A stretch of DNA of 64,000 bases from CAVPEW01 sp963703565 (GTDB lineage Bacteria; Actinomycetota; Acidimicrobiia; Acidimicrobiales; VFJN01), in contig CAVPEW010000018.1 in assembly GCA_963703565.1 (NCBI GenBank), forward strand, positions 62,001 to 126,000. The letters run 5' to 3'. The notes under the pieces were generated by a model. The model had not been told where the DNA came from, did not search any database, and saw only the letters and a list, made by a program, of their open reading frames with translations. A program made the position numbers and the translations under genes. Positions within the stretch are counted from its first letter, which is position 1; every line of letters begins with the position of its first letter. Below, one piece after another: positions 17,537 through 26,629 of this stretch.

Positions 17537-17629
17537 TCAGAGCAGGGCAGCCACGCCGCCGAAGGCCAGGAGCTGGCCGAACATGGAGCGGTACGCGCAA
17601 AGGACCTGCGAGACCGCTTCGTCGACCAC
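17537..17629 (-). pseudogene. Possible C-terminal remnant of a lost gene
   Basis: In the 217-nt gap after the DUF4236 gene, the minus strand reads a 30-codon stretch from GTG 17629 that ends SQVLCAYRSMFGQLLAFGG and a few hydrophobic residues, then TGA. The amino-acid pattern is protein-like and hydrophobic, but there is no start region or ribosome site. It may be the tail of a gene disrupted when its neighbour arrived, or chance. Nothing else is seen in this gap apart from the SURF1 promoter. Confidence 0.2.
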
Positions 17630-17688
17630 CGGTTGCCCGCGAGCTGAGCGTTGCCCGTCGGGGCCGTCGCGGCCGTACGCTGCGGGGC

Positions 17689-18525
17689 GTGAGCTGGCGC
17701 TTCGCTCGGCGGCCGTCGTGGATCCTGCGCCACGTGTTGGTGCTGGCGATGATCGTGGGCATGTTCAACCTCGGCCTGTGGCAGCTGCGCCGCCTCGACG
17801 AGCGTCGCGAGGTCAACGACGCGGTCACCTCGCGCCAGACCCAGGATCCCGTGCCGGTCGGGACGCTCGTCGGCGCCGACGACGCAACGGACTCGGCGCG
17901 CGCCGAGCGCGTCGAGTACCGCCAGGTCGTCGCGAGCGGCACCTATAGAGACCAGGACACGGTCCTGGTCGCCAACCGCACCTACAACGGTGCCGCGGGA
18001 GGCTGGGTCCTCACGCCCCTGCGACTCGACGAGGACACCGCGGTGGTGGTCAACCGCGGCTTCATCGGCTTCGACCGCGACGGTGAGCTGCGCGCTCCCG
18101 ATGCGCCCGACGGGGAGGTGACAGTGCGGGGGCTGGTCCAGCGCAGCCAGCGGCGGGGAAGCTTCGGCCCCACGGACCCGTCCGAGGGCAAGCTCGAGAC
18201 CCTGGCGCGCGCGGACCTGGATCGCCTGGGCGAGCAGCTCGACTACCGGATCCTCCCCGTGCTCGTCCAGCGCCAGGTGTCGCGGCCCGACGAGGCTCCG
18301 CCGGCGGCCGGCCGGGCGACGCTGGTACCCCTGGAACCACCCGAGCTCGGCGAGGGACCCCACTTCTCCTACGCCGTGCAGTGGTTCATCTTCACGACCA
18401 TCGCCGCTCTCGGGTACCCGCTCATCCTGCGCCGGGTGGGCCGTCAGGAAGCTGCCGACCGCGCCTACGAGCGGCTCGAAGGCCTCGACCGCGAGCTGGC
18501 CGACCTGCTTCGCTCCTCGGCGTGA
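17689..18525 (+). CDS. SURF1 family cytochrome c oxidase assembly protein
   Basis: SURF1 proteins assist heme a insertion or assembly of aa3-type cytochrome c oxidase. The 278-residue protein has the two family-defining transmembrane segments: one near the N-terminus (residues 13-29, followed by the hallmark LGLWQLRRLDERR) and one at the C-terminus (HFSYAVQWFIFTTIAALGYPLIL). The periplasmic part between them has VLVANRTYNGAAGGWVLTPL and VVNRGFI. Start GTG 17689 lies 7 nt after a TACGCT hexamer (17676-17681), so a leaderless mRNA is likely. No oxidase subunit gene lies nearby. Confidence 0.9.
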   Translation: MSWRFARRPSWILRHVLVLAMIVGMFNLGLWQLRRLDERREVNDAVTSRQTQDPVPVGTLVGADDATDSARAERVEYRQVVASGTYRDQDTVLVANRTYNGAAGGWVLTPLRLDEDTAVVVNRGFIGFDRDGELRAPDAPDGEVTVRGLVQRSQRRGSFGPTDPSEGKLETLARADLDRLGEQLDYRILPVLVQRQVSRPDEAPPAAGRATLVPLEPPELGEGPHFSYAVQWFIFTTIAALGYPLILRRVGRQEAADRAYERLEGLDRELADLLRSSA

Positions 18526-18571
18526 TGATCCCCGCGGGCCGTTCGACGCCGGGCCGGTAGCGTCGAGGCTG

Positions 18572-19202
18572 GTGGATCCAGCCCGGCTACGGACCCTGGT
18601 GTTGCACGGCCTGCGCCTGGAGGGCCTCGCCGGCGTCGGCGCTCTGGCGCAGCGGACCGTGCTGACCGCGGCACAGGTCGCCAGCGAGGCTCGAGGCCCT
18701 GGCGGAAGCCGGCGCCGTGCGAGAGAGGCACGGGGTGATGTCCGGGTGGCAGCTCACGGCGACCGGTCGCGCCGAGCTGGCCGACCTGCTCGCCACCGAG
18801 CTCGAGCTCACGGGTGCCCGCAAGTCCATCGAGTCCGCCTACCGGAGCTTCGGGCCCGCCAACGACGAGCTGCTCGAGCTCTGCACCCGCTGGCAGCTGC
18901 GCCCCGGGCCCGACGGCCTGCGCACCAACCGCCATGACGACGCCGGCTACGACGCCTCCGTGGTTGCCGAGCTGGGTACGTTCCACCATCGGATCACTCC
19001 GCTGCTCGATGCCCTCGCTGCCGGGCTCGACCGCTATGGTCGCTACCGGCCGCGACTGACCGAGGCGCTCGAGCGGGTGCGCAGCGGCGAGTTGGACCTG
19101 TTCACCAAGCCAGGGGTGCCGAGCTACCACACGGTGTGGTTCGAGCTGCACGAGGATCTGCTCGCCACCCTGGGGATCGAACGAGCGTCGGAGGCACGCT
19201 GA
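18572..19202 (+). CDS. Winged-helix protein of unknown regulon, frameshifted
   Basis: About 209 residues when one base is removed near 18688. The N-terminal part, read from GTG 18572, is a winged-helix-like domain (LHGLRLEGLAGVGALAQRT, TAAQVASE). The frame then shifts by one within GAGGCTC (18686-18692) and continues LEALAEAGAVRERHGVMSGWQLT and a long helical domain to TGA 19200-19202. Family resemblance is to MarR/PadR-like regulators of actinobacteria, but I cannot name the target. TAGCGT at 18558-18563, 8 nt before the start, suggests a leaderless transcript. The stop abuts ATG of dapA, so the two are probably cotranscribed. Confidence 0.65.
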
Positions 19203-20096
19203 ATGACGTCGAGTGCCCGATTCGGGCCGGTGCTGACCGCGATGGCCACGCCGTTCACCGCCGAGGGTGAGCTCGACCTGGACGGCGCGGCCGCCCTGGC
19301 AGCCTGGCTCGTCGACGCGGGCAACGACGCGCTCGTGGTGGCGGGCACGACCGGGGAGGCGCCCACCCTCGACGACGACGAGAAGGTGGAGCTCTGGAGG
19401 GCCGTGCGGTCCGCGGTCGCCGTGCCGGTCGTGGCCGGCTCGGGCAGCAACGACACCCGCCACAGCGTCGAGCTGTCCCGCCGGGCCGAAGCGGCCGGCG
19501 CCGACGGCCTGTTGGTCATGACGCCGTACTACAACCGGCCCTCGCAGGCCGGCATCGAGGCCCACTTCCGCGCCGTCGCCGCGGCCACCGACCTGCCAGT
19601 GGTGCTCTACGACATTCCCGGCCGGACGGGGCGCAAGATCGAGACCGACCTGCTGGTGCGCCTCGCGGTCGAGGTCCCCACCGTCGCCGGCCTGAAGGAC
19701 GCGGCCGGCAACCCGGCCGAGACGGCCCGGGTGATCGCCGCCGCCCCCGAGAGCTTCACCGTGTACTCCGGCGACGATGCCATGACCCTGCCGCTGCTCG
19801 CGGTCGGCGCCCACGGCGTGATCGGTACCGCCACCCACTGGTGCACGCCGCAGGTCGTGGAGATGGTCGCCGCGTTCGGGTCGGGCGATCTCGCCGGGGC
19901 CCGGGCCATCAACGCGCGCCTGTTCGGCTCCTATGCGTACGAGAGTCGGGAGATCGCCCAGTACGCGTTGGCCGTCAAGGTGGCGCTGAGGGTGCTGGGC
20001 CTGCCGTCGGGCCCCTGCCGGCTGCCGATCGGACCCGAACCCGACAGCCTCGAGAGCGAGGCGCGGGCGATGCTGGCCGCGCTCGAGGAGGTCTAG
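19203..20096 (+). CDS. dapA: 4-hydroxy-tetrahydrodipicolinate synthase
   Basis: DapA condenses pyruvate with aspartate semialdehyde, the first step of the diaminopimelate branch. The 297-residue protein has VVAGTTGEAPTL, MTPYYNRPSQ (catalytic Tyr), VLYDIPGRTG (second Tyr) and the Schiff-base lysine in VAGLKDAAGN. All catalytic positions are canonical, unlike the DapA-like protein at 8281-9051. ATG 19203 directly follows the preceding stop, and the RNase J gene begins 1 nt after this stop; dapA-rnj is a common actinobacterial pair. Confidence 0.95.
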   Translation: MTSSARFGPVLTAMATPFTAEGELDLDGAAALAAWLVDAGNDALVVAGTTGEAPTLDDDEKVELWRAVRSAVAVPVVAGSGSNDTRHSVELSRRAEAAGADGLLVMTPYYNRPSQAGIEAHFRAVAAATDLPVVLYDIPGRTGRKIETDLLVRLAVEVPTVAGLKDAAGNPAETARVIAAAPESFTVYSGDDAMTLPLLAVGAHGVIGTATHWCTPQVVEMVAAFGSGDLAGARAINARLFGSYAYESREIAQYALAVKVALRVLGLPSGPCRLPIGPEPDSLESEARAMLAALEEV

Positions 20097-20097
20097 G

Positions 20098-21768
20098 GTG
20101 TCCGCTCCCGTCACCATCAGCTACCTGGGTGGCCTCGGCGAGATCGGCCGCAACTGCATGGTTCTCGAGTGCGAGGGCCAGCTCCTGTTGGTCGACTGCG
20201 GGCTGATGTTCCCCGATCTCGACATGCTCGGGATCGACCTGGTGCTACCCGACTTCACGTTCCTGCGCGAGAACGCCGAGCGGATAGTTGGCTGCGTCGC
20301 CACCCACGGCCACGAGGACCACGTGGGCGGGCTGGCCTTCGTGCTGCGCGAGCTCTCGTTCCCGATCTACGGATCGGCGCTCACGCTGGGCCTCGCCCGG
20401 GGACGGATCGAGGAGGCGGGCCTCCTCGATCGCACCGAGCTCGTCGCTGTGCGCGACGGCGAACGGCGACGAATCGGGCCCTTCGACGTCGAGTTCATCC
20501 CCGTCACCCACTCGGTCCCCCACGGCTTCGCCACGGCGTTCCACACCCCCCAGGGGGTGATCGTGCACTCCGGTGACCTGAAGCTGGATCTGACCCCGGT
20601 CGACGGCCGCCTCACCGACCTCGCCCGGATGGGTGCGCTGGGGGCGGGCGAGGGCGTCCGGCTCTACATGGGCGACTCCACCAACGCGGACGAGGCGGGG
20701 CACTCGCGCAGCGAGCGTTCGGTGGGCCAGGCGCTCTACGACCTGTTCCACCGCCACGAGGGGCGCCGCATCGTCACCGCCTGCTTCGCGAGTCACCTGC
20801 ACCGCGTCCAGCAGATCGCCGACGCGGCGGTGGCGCAGGGACGCAAGGTGGCCACGATCGGAATGTCGATGCGCAAGAACGTGCGCCTGGCCCGCGAGAT
20901 GGGCCTGCTGAGCATCCCGGACTCTGCGCTGGTCGACATCGAGGACATCGACGCCTACGAGCCGGGTCAGCTCTGCATCGTGTGCACGGGCAGCCAGGGC
21001 GAGCCGATGTCAGCGCTCGCCCTGATGGCCAACAAGGAGAACCGTTGGCTCGAGGTGGGTGAGAGCGACACGGTGATCCTGTCCTCGCACCCCATCCCGG
21101 GCAACGAGATGAACGTGTCCAAGGTGATCGACGGCTTGGTGCGCCTCGGCGCGGACGTCGTGCACTCGGGCATCGAGGACGTCCACGCCACGGGCCACGC
21201 CAAGCAGGAGGAGCTCAAGACACTGTTGTCGATCCTGCGGCCGGAGTGGTTCGTGCCCGTTCACGGCGAGTACCGCCACCTCGTGGGCCATGCCCGCCTG
21301 GCGCACACGATGGGGGTGGCTGCCGATCACGTCCTGGTCTGCGAGGACGGCGACCAGATCACCATCGACGACGACGGCGTCCACCGCAGCGGTCGCGTCC
21401 CGGCGGGGTACCTCTACGTCGACGGGATCGTCGGAGACGTCGGCCGAGGCGTGTTGCGCGACCGCCGGGTGCTGGCCGAAGAGGGCGTGGTCGTCGTCGT
21501 GGTCGGGATCGACGTCGAGGCCGGCACCATCCTCAGCGGGCCGGAGGTGATCACACGCGGGTGGGTCTACGCACCGGAGGCCGAGCCCCTCCTGACGGAG
21601 TGCTCCGAGGTGGTCCGGGCGGCGGTGGGCGAGGCGATCGCCGACGCCGGGGGCGCGAGCGTGGACATCGAGACCATCCAACGCTGCGTTCGCCGGGCGG
21701 CGGGTCGCTTCGTCAGCGAGCGCACGCGCCGCCGGCCCATGATCGTGCCGGTGGTCATGGAGGCCTGA
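20098..21768 (+). CDS. rnj: Ribonuclease J
   Basis: RNase J is a metallo-beta-lactamase/beta-CASP nuclease with endo- and 5'-3' exoribonuclease activity, acting in mRNA decay and rRNA maturation. The zinc motif ATHGHEDHVGG (His70, His72, Asp74, His75) is followed by further ligands in PVTHSVPHG and HSGDLKLD. The beta-CASP region has CFASHLHRVQQ and CTGSQGEP, and the core ends with VPVHGEYRHL. At 556 residues it is full length with a normal C-terminal domain. GTG 20098 follows the dapA stop by 1 nt. Confidence 0.95.
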   Translation: MSAPVTISYLGGLGEIGRNCMVLECEGQLLLVDCGLMFPDLDMLGIDLVLPDFTFLRENAERIVGCVATHGHEDHVGGLAFVLRELSFPIYGSALTLGLARGRIEEAGLLDRTELVAVRDGERRRIGPFDVEFIPVTHSVPHGFATAFHTPQGVIVHSGDLKLDLTPVDGRLTDLARMGALGAGEGVRLYMGDSTNADEAGHSRSERSVGQALYDLFHRHEGRRIVTACFASHLHRVQQIADAAVAQGRKVATIGMSMRKNVRLAREMGLLSIPDSALVDIEDIDAYEPGQLCIVCTGSQGEPMSALALMANKENRWLEVGESDTVILSSHPIPGNEMNVSKVIDGLVRLGADVVHSGIEDVHATGHAKQEELKTLLSILRPEWFVPVHGEYRHLVGHARLAHTMGVAADHVLVCEDGDQITIDDDGVHRSGRVPAGYLYVDGIVGDVGRGVLRDRRVLAEEGVVVVVVGIDVEAGTILSGPEVITRGWVYAPEAEPLLTECSEVVRAAVGEAIADAGGASVDIETIQRCVRRAAGRFVSERTRRRPMIVPVVMEA

Positions 21769-21792
21769 GAGCCTCGGTCTGCGGAGCCCGCT

Positions 21793-22605
21793 GTGCCCGA
21801 GCTGCCCGAGGTGGAGAGCGTGCGCCGACAGTTGGCGCCGCTGATCGTGGGCCGCACCGTGGCGGACGGATGGGGTCACCCGTCGCCGAAGTTCGCCGAG
21901 GCCCCGCTCGCCGTGGGCGGGACCTTCGCCGGGCTGTCCCGGAGGGGCAAGTACCTGCTGGCTGCCTTGTCGGGCGCGCGCGGCGAGCGTGAGATGGTCG
22001 TCCATCTGGGCATGACGGGCCAGCTCCGGGTCCGCCCGCCCGGGCCCGTGGACCACTACGTGCGGGCCTGGTGGCAGCTCGACGACGGGGCCGTGCTCGA
22101 GCTGCGCGACGTACGCCGCTTCGGCCGCGTGGCGGTGGTCGACCCAGGTGATCACGCCCGGCTGCCCACCCTGGCCGCCCAGGGTCCCGAGCCATGGGAC
22201 CCGGTCCTCGACCAGGGCGGGTTGTGGCGGGCGCTGAGGTCAAGCCGCGCCCGGGTCAAGACACAGCTGCTGTCGCAGCGCCCCCTGGCGGGGATCGGCA
22301 ACATCTACGCCGACGAGGGGCTGTGGCGGGCCCAGGTGCACCCCGGTCGCCGCCGTGTCTCTCGGGCCCAGGCCGATGCCCTGCTCGCCGGGCTGCGCGG
22401 AGCGCTCGAGCTGGGGCTCGCGAACGGCGGCACCACCCTGCGCGACTACCGGACCCCCGACGGTGCCCCCGGACGCAACCAGGATGCTCTCGACTGCTAC
22501 GGCCGCGCCGGCAGTCCCTGCCGACGCTGCGGCAGCACTCTCGCTCGGGCCGTCTACGACGGTCGTGCCACCACCTTCTGCCCCGGCTGCCAACCCCGCG
22601 GATGA
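21793..22605 (+). CDS. mutM: Formamidopyrimidine-DNA glycosylase
   Basis: MutM removes 8-oxoguanine and ring-opened purines from DNA and nicks the abasic site. After Met removal the catalytic Pro and Glu are in place (MPELPEVESVRR, Pro2/Glu3). Other family features: a conserved Lys in the SRRGKYLLA strand, VHLGMTGQL, the helix-two-turn-helix with GIGNIYADEGLWRA, and a four-Cys zinc finger (CYGRAGSPCRRCGS ... FCPGC). The 270 residues are a normal length. GTG 21793 is 24 nt after rnj. Confidence 0.94.
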   Translation: MPELPEVESVRRQLAPLIVGRTVADGWGHPSPKFAEAPLAVGGTFAGLSRRGKYLLAALSGARGEREMVVHLGMTGQLRVRPPGPVDHYVRAWWQLDDGAVLELRDVRRFGRVAVVDPGDHARLPTLAAQGPEPWDPVLDQGGLWRALRSSRARVKTQLLSQRPLAGIGNIYADEGLWRAQVHPGRRRVSRAQADALLAGLRGALELGLANGGTTLRDYRTPDGAPGRNQDALDCYGRAGSPCRRCGSTLARAVYDGRATTFCPGCQPRG

Positions 22606-22672
22606 AGGGCCGTGCCATGGGGGTGCAGTTCCCCCTGTGGCGAATGGGGCCACTGGTAAGGTTGGGGCCACC

Positions 22673-25102
22673 GTGGCCACCACCCAGCGCGCCCGGAGCA
22701 CGACCCGGCGCTCACCGTCGACCGGTCGCAGCCGTCGCCCACCGCCGCGGCCCCCCTGGCACCGCCGGGCCGCGGCAATGGTCGGGCGCGCCCTGGACGG
22801 CCATCGCGACGAGGTCGCGGGGCTGGCCTGCATCGGCGTCGGGCTCGTGGTGGGCCTCGGTGCGTACGCCGACCGGGCCGGCCCCGCCGGACGTCTGGCC
22901 GCTGACCTGGTCGGCGCCCTGCTGGGCCGGGGCCGGCTCGTGGTGCCCGTCGCCCTGGTCGCGGCCGGGGTGCTTCTCGTGGCCGGACCGCCGGGTGAGC
23001 ACTCGGTCGACCCGCCCGACCCGTCCGGAGCCTCCGTGCCCGACGCTCCCCGATCCCGCTACGCGAACGTCTGGGTCGGGGGGCTGGCCGTGGCGCTGGC
23101 CGCGCTCGGCCTGGCCCACCTCGCCGGCGGACGACCCGCCCTCGACGGTCCCGTCGACGACCTCGCCCGTGCCGGCGGCCTGGCAGGCCTCGCGATCGCC
23201 GGGCCCCTGGCGGCAGCGCTGGCTCCCGTGGGGGCCGGTTTGGTGCTGGCCGCGGTGGCACTGGCCGGGCTGGTCGTGCTGACGCAGGTGTCGGTGAGAG
23301 CCGCAGCCGATCGAGCCGCCGCCGGGCTCCGCCCCACGACCGCTGTCGTGCGCTCCTGGGCGTCGAGGCTGTTCATGCTCGGTTCGGATGTCGCTGCCGA
23401 CCCCGACGTGACGATCGGTTCCGGCGTGGTGCCCGTGCTCTACGACCAGGACGCCGTCGTCGATCCAGGCGCGGACGACGCCGAGGCCCCGGACAAGGCG
23501 ACGGGCACCGGCACGGACTCGCGCCGACGCCGCGGCCGTGCCGGGCGCTTCGAGGCTGCGGAGGGAGACGGCGATGCCGACGAGGAGACCGCCTCGGGCC
23601 AACTCGCCATCGACCTGGGGCCCGCCGCCGCCGGTGCCCGCTGGACGCTCCCACCCGCCGGACTCCTCGCACGTAGCGCTGCGCAGTCCGTGGACACCGA
23701 GGCCGTCGGGGAGGCCGGTCGCACCCTCGAACGGGCCCTGGCCCAGCACGGGGTCGAGACCCGCCTGGTGGGCATGGTCGTGGGTCCGTCGGTGACGCGC
23801 TTCGAGCTCGAGTTGGCCCCCGGTGTGAAGGTCAACCGGGTCACCAGCCTCAACCGTGACATCGCCTACGCCATGGCGTCGCCCGACGTGCGGATCCTGG
23901 CGCCGATCCCCGGCCGCCAGGCCATCGGGGTCGAGGTTCCCAACGTCGATCGCCGGGTCGTGGCGCTGGGCGACATCCTCGCCTCGCCCGAGGCGCGCCG
24001 CGCGTCGCACCCCCTCGAGGTCGCCATCGGGCGCGACATCAACGGCAAGCCGGTCCTGTTGAACCTCGCGCAGATGCCCCACATCCTCATCGCCGGTGCC
24101 ACGGGGGCGGGCAAGTCGAGCTGCATCAACTCGCTTCTGACGTCGATCCTGATGCGTTCGACCCCCGAGCAGGTGCGACTGATCCTGGTGGACCCCAAGC
24201 GGGTGGAGATGGGCCAGTACGACCGGCTCCCGCACCTGCTCACCCAGGTGGTCACCAACCCCAAGAAGGCGGCCAACGCCCTGGCCTGGGCGGTGCGGGA
24301 GATGGACCGCCGCTACGAGCTGCTCGCGGAGGTCGGCTTCCGCGACATCGGCGGGTACAACGCGGCGTGGGACCGTGGGGAGCTGGTGGCCGAGCCCGGC
24401 TCGGATCGCGCCTACCCGAGGTTGCCGTTCATCCTGGTGGTGATCGACGAGCTGGCCGACCTCATGCTGGTGGCGGCGCGCGACGTCGAGGAGTCGATCT
24501 CACGCATCGCCGCCCTCGCCCGGGCCGTCGGGATCCACCTGGTGATAGCCACCCAGAGGCCGTCCGTCAACGTGATCACCGGTGTCATCAAGGCGAACAT
24601 CCCGGCCCGGTTGGCCTTTGCGGTCTCGTCGCTCACCGACAGCCGGGTGATCCTCGACCAGGCCGGAGCGGAACGCCTGATCGGCAAGGGCGACATGCTC
24701 CTGCTCGGCCCGGCGTCCTCGGCGCCGGCCCGCATCCAGGGGTGCTGGGTCGACGAGACCGAGGTCCGCAAGGTGGCCGCGGCGTGGAAGCGCCAGGCGC
24801 GCGAGGTCGCCTACGTAGACGATGTCCAGGGGGGCGGCGACGCCGCGGAGGGCGGCGACGCTCCGGCGGGGGCGCCCGGCGACGACGACGAGTTGCTGCT
24901 CGTGGCCCGCGAGCTCGTCGTGCGCTCCCAGCTCGGGTCGACCTCGATGCTGCAGCGCAAGCTCAAGGTCGGCTTCGCTCGCGCCGGCCGCCTCATGGAC
25001 CTCCTCGAGCAGCACGGCGTGGTCGGGCCCTCCGAGGGGTCCAAGGCCCGCTCGGTGCTCATGAGCGTCGACGAGCTCGAGGCGCTCTCCGAGCGGAGCT
25101 GA
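22673..25102 (+). CDS. ftsK: DNA translocase FtsK
   Basis: FtsK/SpoIIIE pumps DNA at the septum and activates dimer resolution at dif. The 809-residue protein has a basic N-terminus, four or five hydrophobic segments between about residues 40 and 220, a disordered charged linker, then the motor: alpha/beta domain (VGMVVGPSVTRFELELAPGV), Walker A GATGAGKSS at about 474, Walker B ILVVIDELADLM, and IATQRPSVNVITGVIKANIP. The gamma winged helix that reads KOPS is at the C-terminus (STSMLQRKLKVGFARAGRLMD). GTG 22673 lies 10 nt after TAAGGT (22657-22662). The open frame continues upstream into mutM but is not coding there. Confidence 0.95.
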   Translation: MATTQRARSTTRRSPSTGRSRRPPPRPPWHRRAAAMVGRALDGHRDEVAGLACIGVGLVVGLGAYADRAGPAGRLAADLVGALLGRGRLVVPVALVAAGVLLVAGPPGEHSVDPPDPSGASVPDAPRSRYANVWVGGLAVALAALGLAHLAGGRPALDGPVDDLARAGGLAGLAIAGPLAAALAPVGAGLVLAAVALAGLVVLTQVSVRAAADRAAAGLRPTTAVVRSWASRLFMLGSDVAADPDVTIGSGVVPVLYDQDAVVDPGADDAEAPDKATGTGTDSRRRRGRAGRFEAAEGDGDADEETASGQLAIDLGPAAAGARWTLPPAGLLARSAAQSVDTEAVGEAGRTLERALAQHGVETRLVGMVVGPSVTRFELELAPGVKVNRVTSLNRDIAYAMASPDVRILAPIPGRQAIGVEVPNVDRRVVALGDILASPEARRASHPLEVAIGRDINGKPVLLNLAQMPHILIAGATGAGKSSCINSLLTSILMRSTPEQVRLILVDPKRVEMGQYDRLPHLLTQVVTNPKKAANALAWAVREMDRRYELLAEVGFRDIGGYNAAWDRGELVAEPGSDRAYPRLPFILVVIDELADLMLVAARDVEESISRIAALARAVGIHLVIATQRPSVNVITGVIKANIPARLAFAVSSLTDSRVILDQAGAERLIGKGDMLLLGPASSAPARIQGCWVDETEVRKVAAAWKRQAREVAYVDDVQGGGDAAEGGDAPAGAPGDDDELLLVARELVVRSQLGSTSMLQRKLKVGFARAGRLMDLLEQHGVVGPSEGSKARSVLMSVDELEALSERS

Positions 25103-25192
25103 GCCGCCCGACGCCCGCGCCAGGGTGGTGACCCACTCCCACGGGGATGCATCGGACCGGCTGCGCGCCGGACCGGCGCTACGGTCGCCCCG

Positions 25193-26629
25193 ATGATCGA
25201 GCTCGCCACCGAAGCGGTCGACGCCGCAGTCGCCGCCGGTGCCCGGTACGCGGACGCCCGGGCGATGGTTGTGCGCAAGGAGTCGATGGCGGCGCGCAAC
25301 GGCGTAGTGGAGCAACTCGTCCAGACCGAGACCGCAGGGATCGGAGTGCGGGCGCTGGTAGGCGACGCCTGGGGCTTCGCCGCCACCTTCGAGCCCTCGG
25401 CGCGCCGGGCCGCAGCGGTGGGGCGAGAAGCCGTGTCGGTGGCTCTCGCCTCGGGCCGGGTGCCCGGCGGGCCGGTCCGGCTGGCCCCGGCCCCTGTGGT
25501 GGTCGACGACTGGTCCAGCACATGGGTCCGCCACCCGCTCGACGACGTGTCGTTGGGCGAGAAGGGCGACCTGCTGGTCGCGACGACGGGGATCCTCGTG
25601 GACGCCGGCGTGGAGCTCGCCGGTGCCGAGTACCAGGTGTGGGACACCGAGAAGTGGTTCGCGTCGAGCGAGGGCAGCCGGATCGCCCAGCGGATCGTGG
25701 AGTGCGGGGCGGGCATGGAGGCGACCGTGCTCGGCCAGGGCGAGAGTCAGCGGCGCTCGTATCCGGGGGTGCGCGGTCAGTACGGCACGGCGGGCTGGGA
25801 GCTGGTCGAGGGCCTCGACCTGGTTGGCCACGCCCCGCTGATCGCCGATCAGGCCCTGGCGCTGCGCGGAGCCCCCCAGTGCCCTTCGGGTACCACGACC
25901 CTGGTGCTCGGAGCGGATCAGATGGCGTTGCAGCTGCACGAGTCGGTCGGCCACGCCGTCGAGCTCGACCGGATCCTGGGCTGGGAGGCGGCCTTCGCCG
26001 GCACGTCGTGGCTCGACCCCGCCGGCTTGGGGTCGTTGCGCTTCGGCAGCGAGCTCATGGTCGTCACCGCCGACGCGACGCTCCCGGGGGCACTCGGCAG
26101 CTTCGGCTACGACGACGAGGGCGTCGCCGCCGCGGCGGTCGACATCGTGCGCGACGGGCGATGGGTAGGTGTGCTGTCGGGGCGCGACTCGGCCCCGGCG
26201 GTCGGACTTGCCTCGGGTGGCATGGTGCGGGCCGACGGCCCCGCCCGGCTGCCGATGGTGCGGATGACCAACGTCGGCCTGTTGCCAGGCGACTCGTCGC
26301 TCGCAGAGATGATCGCCGGGGTCGAGCGTGGCATCTACATGGAGACCAACCGGTCCTGGTCGATCGACGATCGCCGTCGGAACTTCCAGTTCGGGTGTGA
26401 GATCGGCTGGGAGATCGTCGACGGGGCTCTCGGGCGGATGGTCCGCAACCCCAGCTACACCGGCATCGGCCCGACGTTCTGGGCGTCCATGGACGCCGTG
26501 GGCGGGGTCGACGAGTGGCAGGTGTTCGGAGTGCCCCACTGCGGCAAGGGCCAGCCCCTCCAGGTCGGTCACACCGGCCACCACTGCGCACCGGCCCGCT
26601 TCCGCGACGTGCGGGTCGGGGTGCGGTGA
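25193..26629 (+). CDS. tldD: TldD subunit of the TldD/TldE metalloprotease
   Basis: TldD is the zinc-bearing subunit of a heterodimeric protease that trims unfolded peptides and, in some systems, leader peptides of modified peptides. The HExxxH zinc motif is HESVGH near residue 249, with the third ligand region GYDDEG downstream. The end of the protein has the conserved RNFQFGCEIGWEI and NPSYTGIG. ATG 25193 has TACGGT 7 nt upstream (25180-25185), a leaderless pattern. The stop overlaps the tldE start by 4 nt. No RiPP precursor was recognised next to it. Confidence 0.93.
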   Translation: MIELATEAVDAAVAAGARYADARAMVVRKESMAARNGVVEQLVQTETAGIGVRALVGDAWGFAATFEPSARRAAAVGREAVSVALASGRVPGGPVRLAPAPVVVDDWSSTWVRHPLDDVSLGEKGDLLVATTGILVDAGVELAGAEYQVWDTEKWFASSEGSRIAQRIVECGAGMEATVLGQGESQRRSYPGVRGQYGTAGWELVEGLDLVGHAPLIADQALALRGAPQCPSGTTTLVLGADQMALQLHESVGHAVELDRILGWEAAFAGTSWLDPAGLGSLRFGSELMVVTADATLPGALGSFGYDDEGVAAAAVDIVRDGRWVGVLSGRDSAPAVGLASGGMVRADGPARLPMVRMTNVGLLPGDSSLAEMIAGVERGIYMETNRSWSIDDRRRNFQFGCEIGWEIVDGALGRMVRNPSYTGIGPTFWASMDAVGGVDEWQVFGVPHCGKGQPLQVGHTGHHCAPARFRDVRVGVR

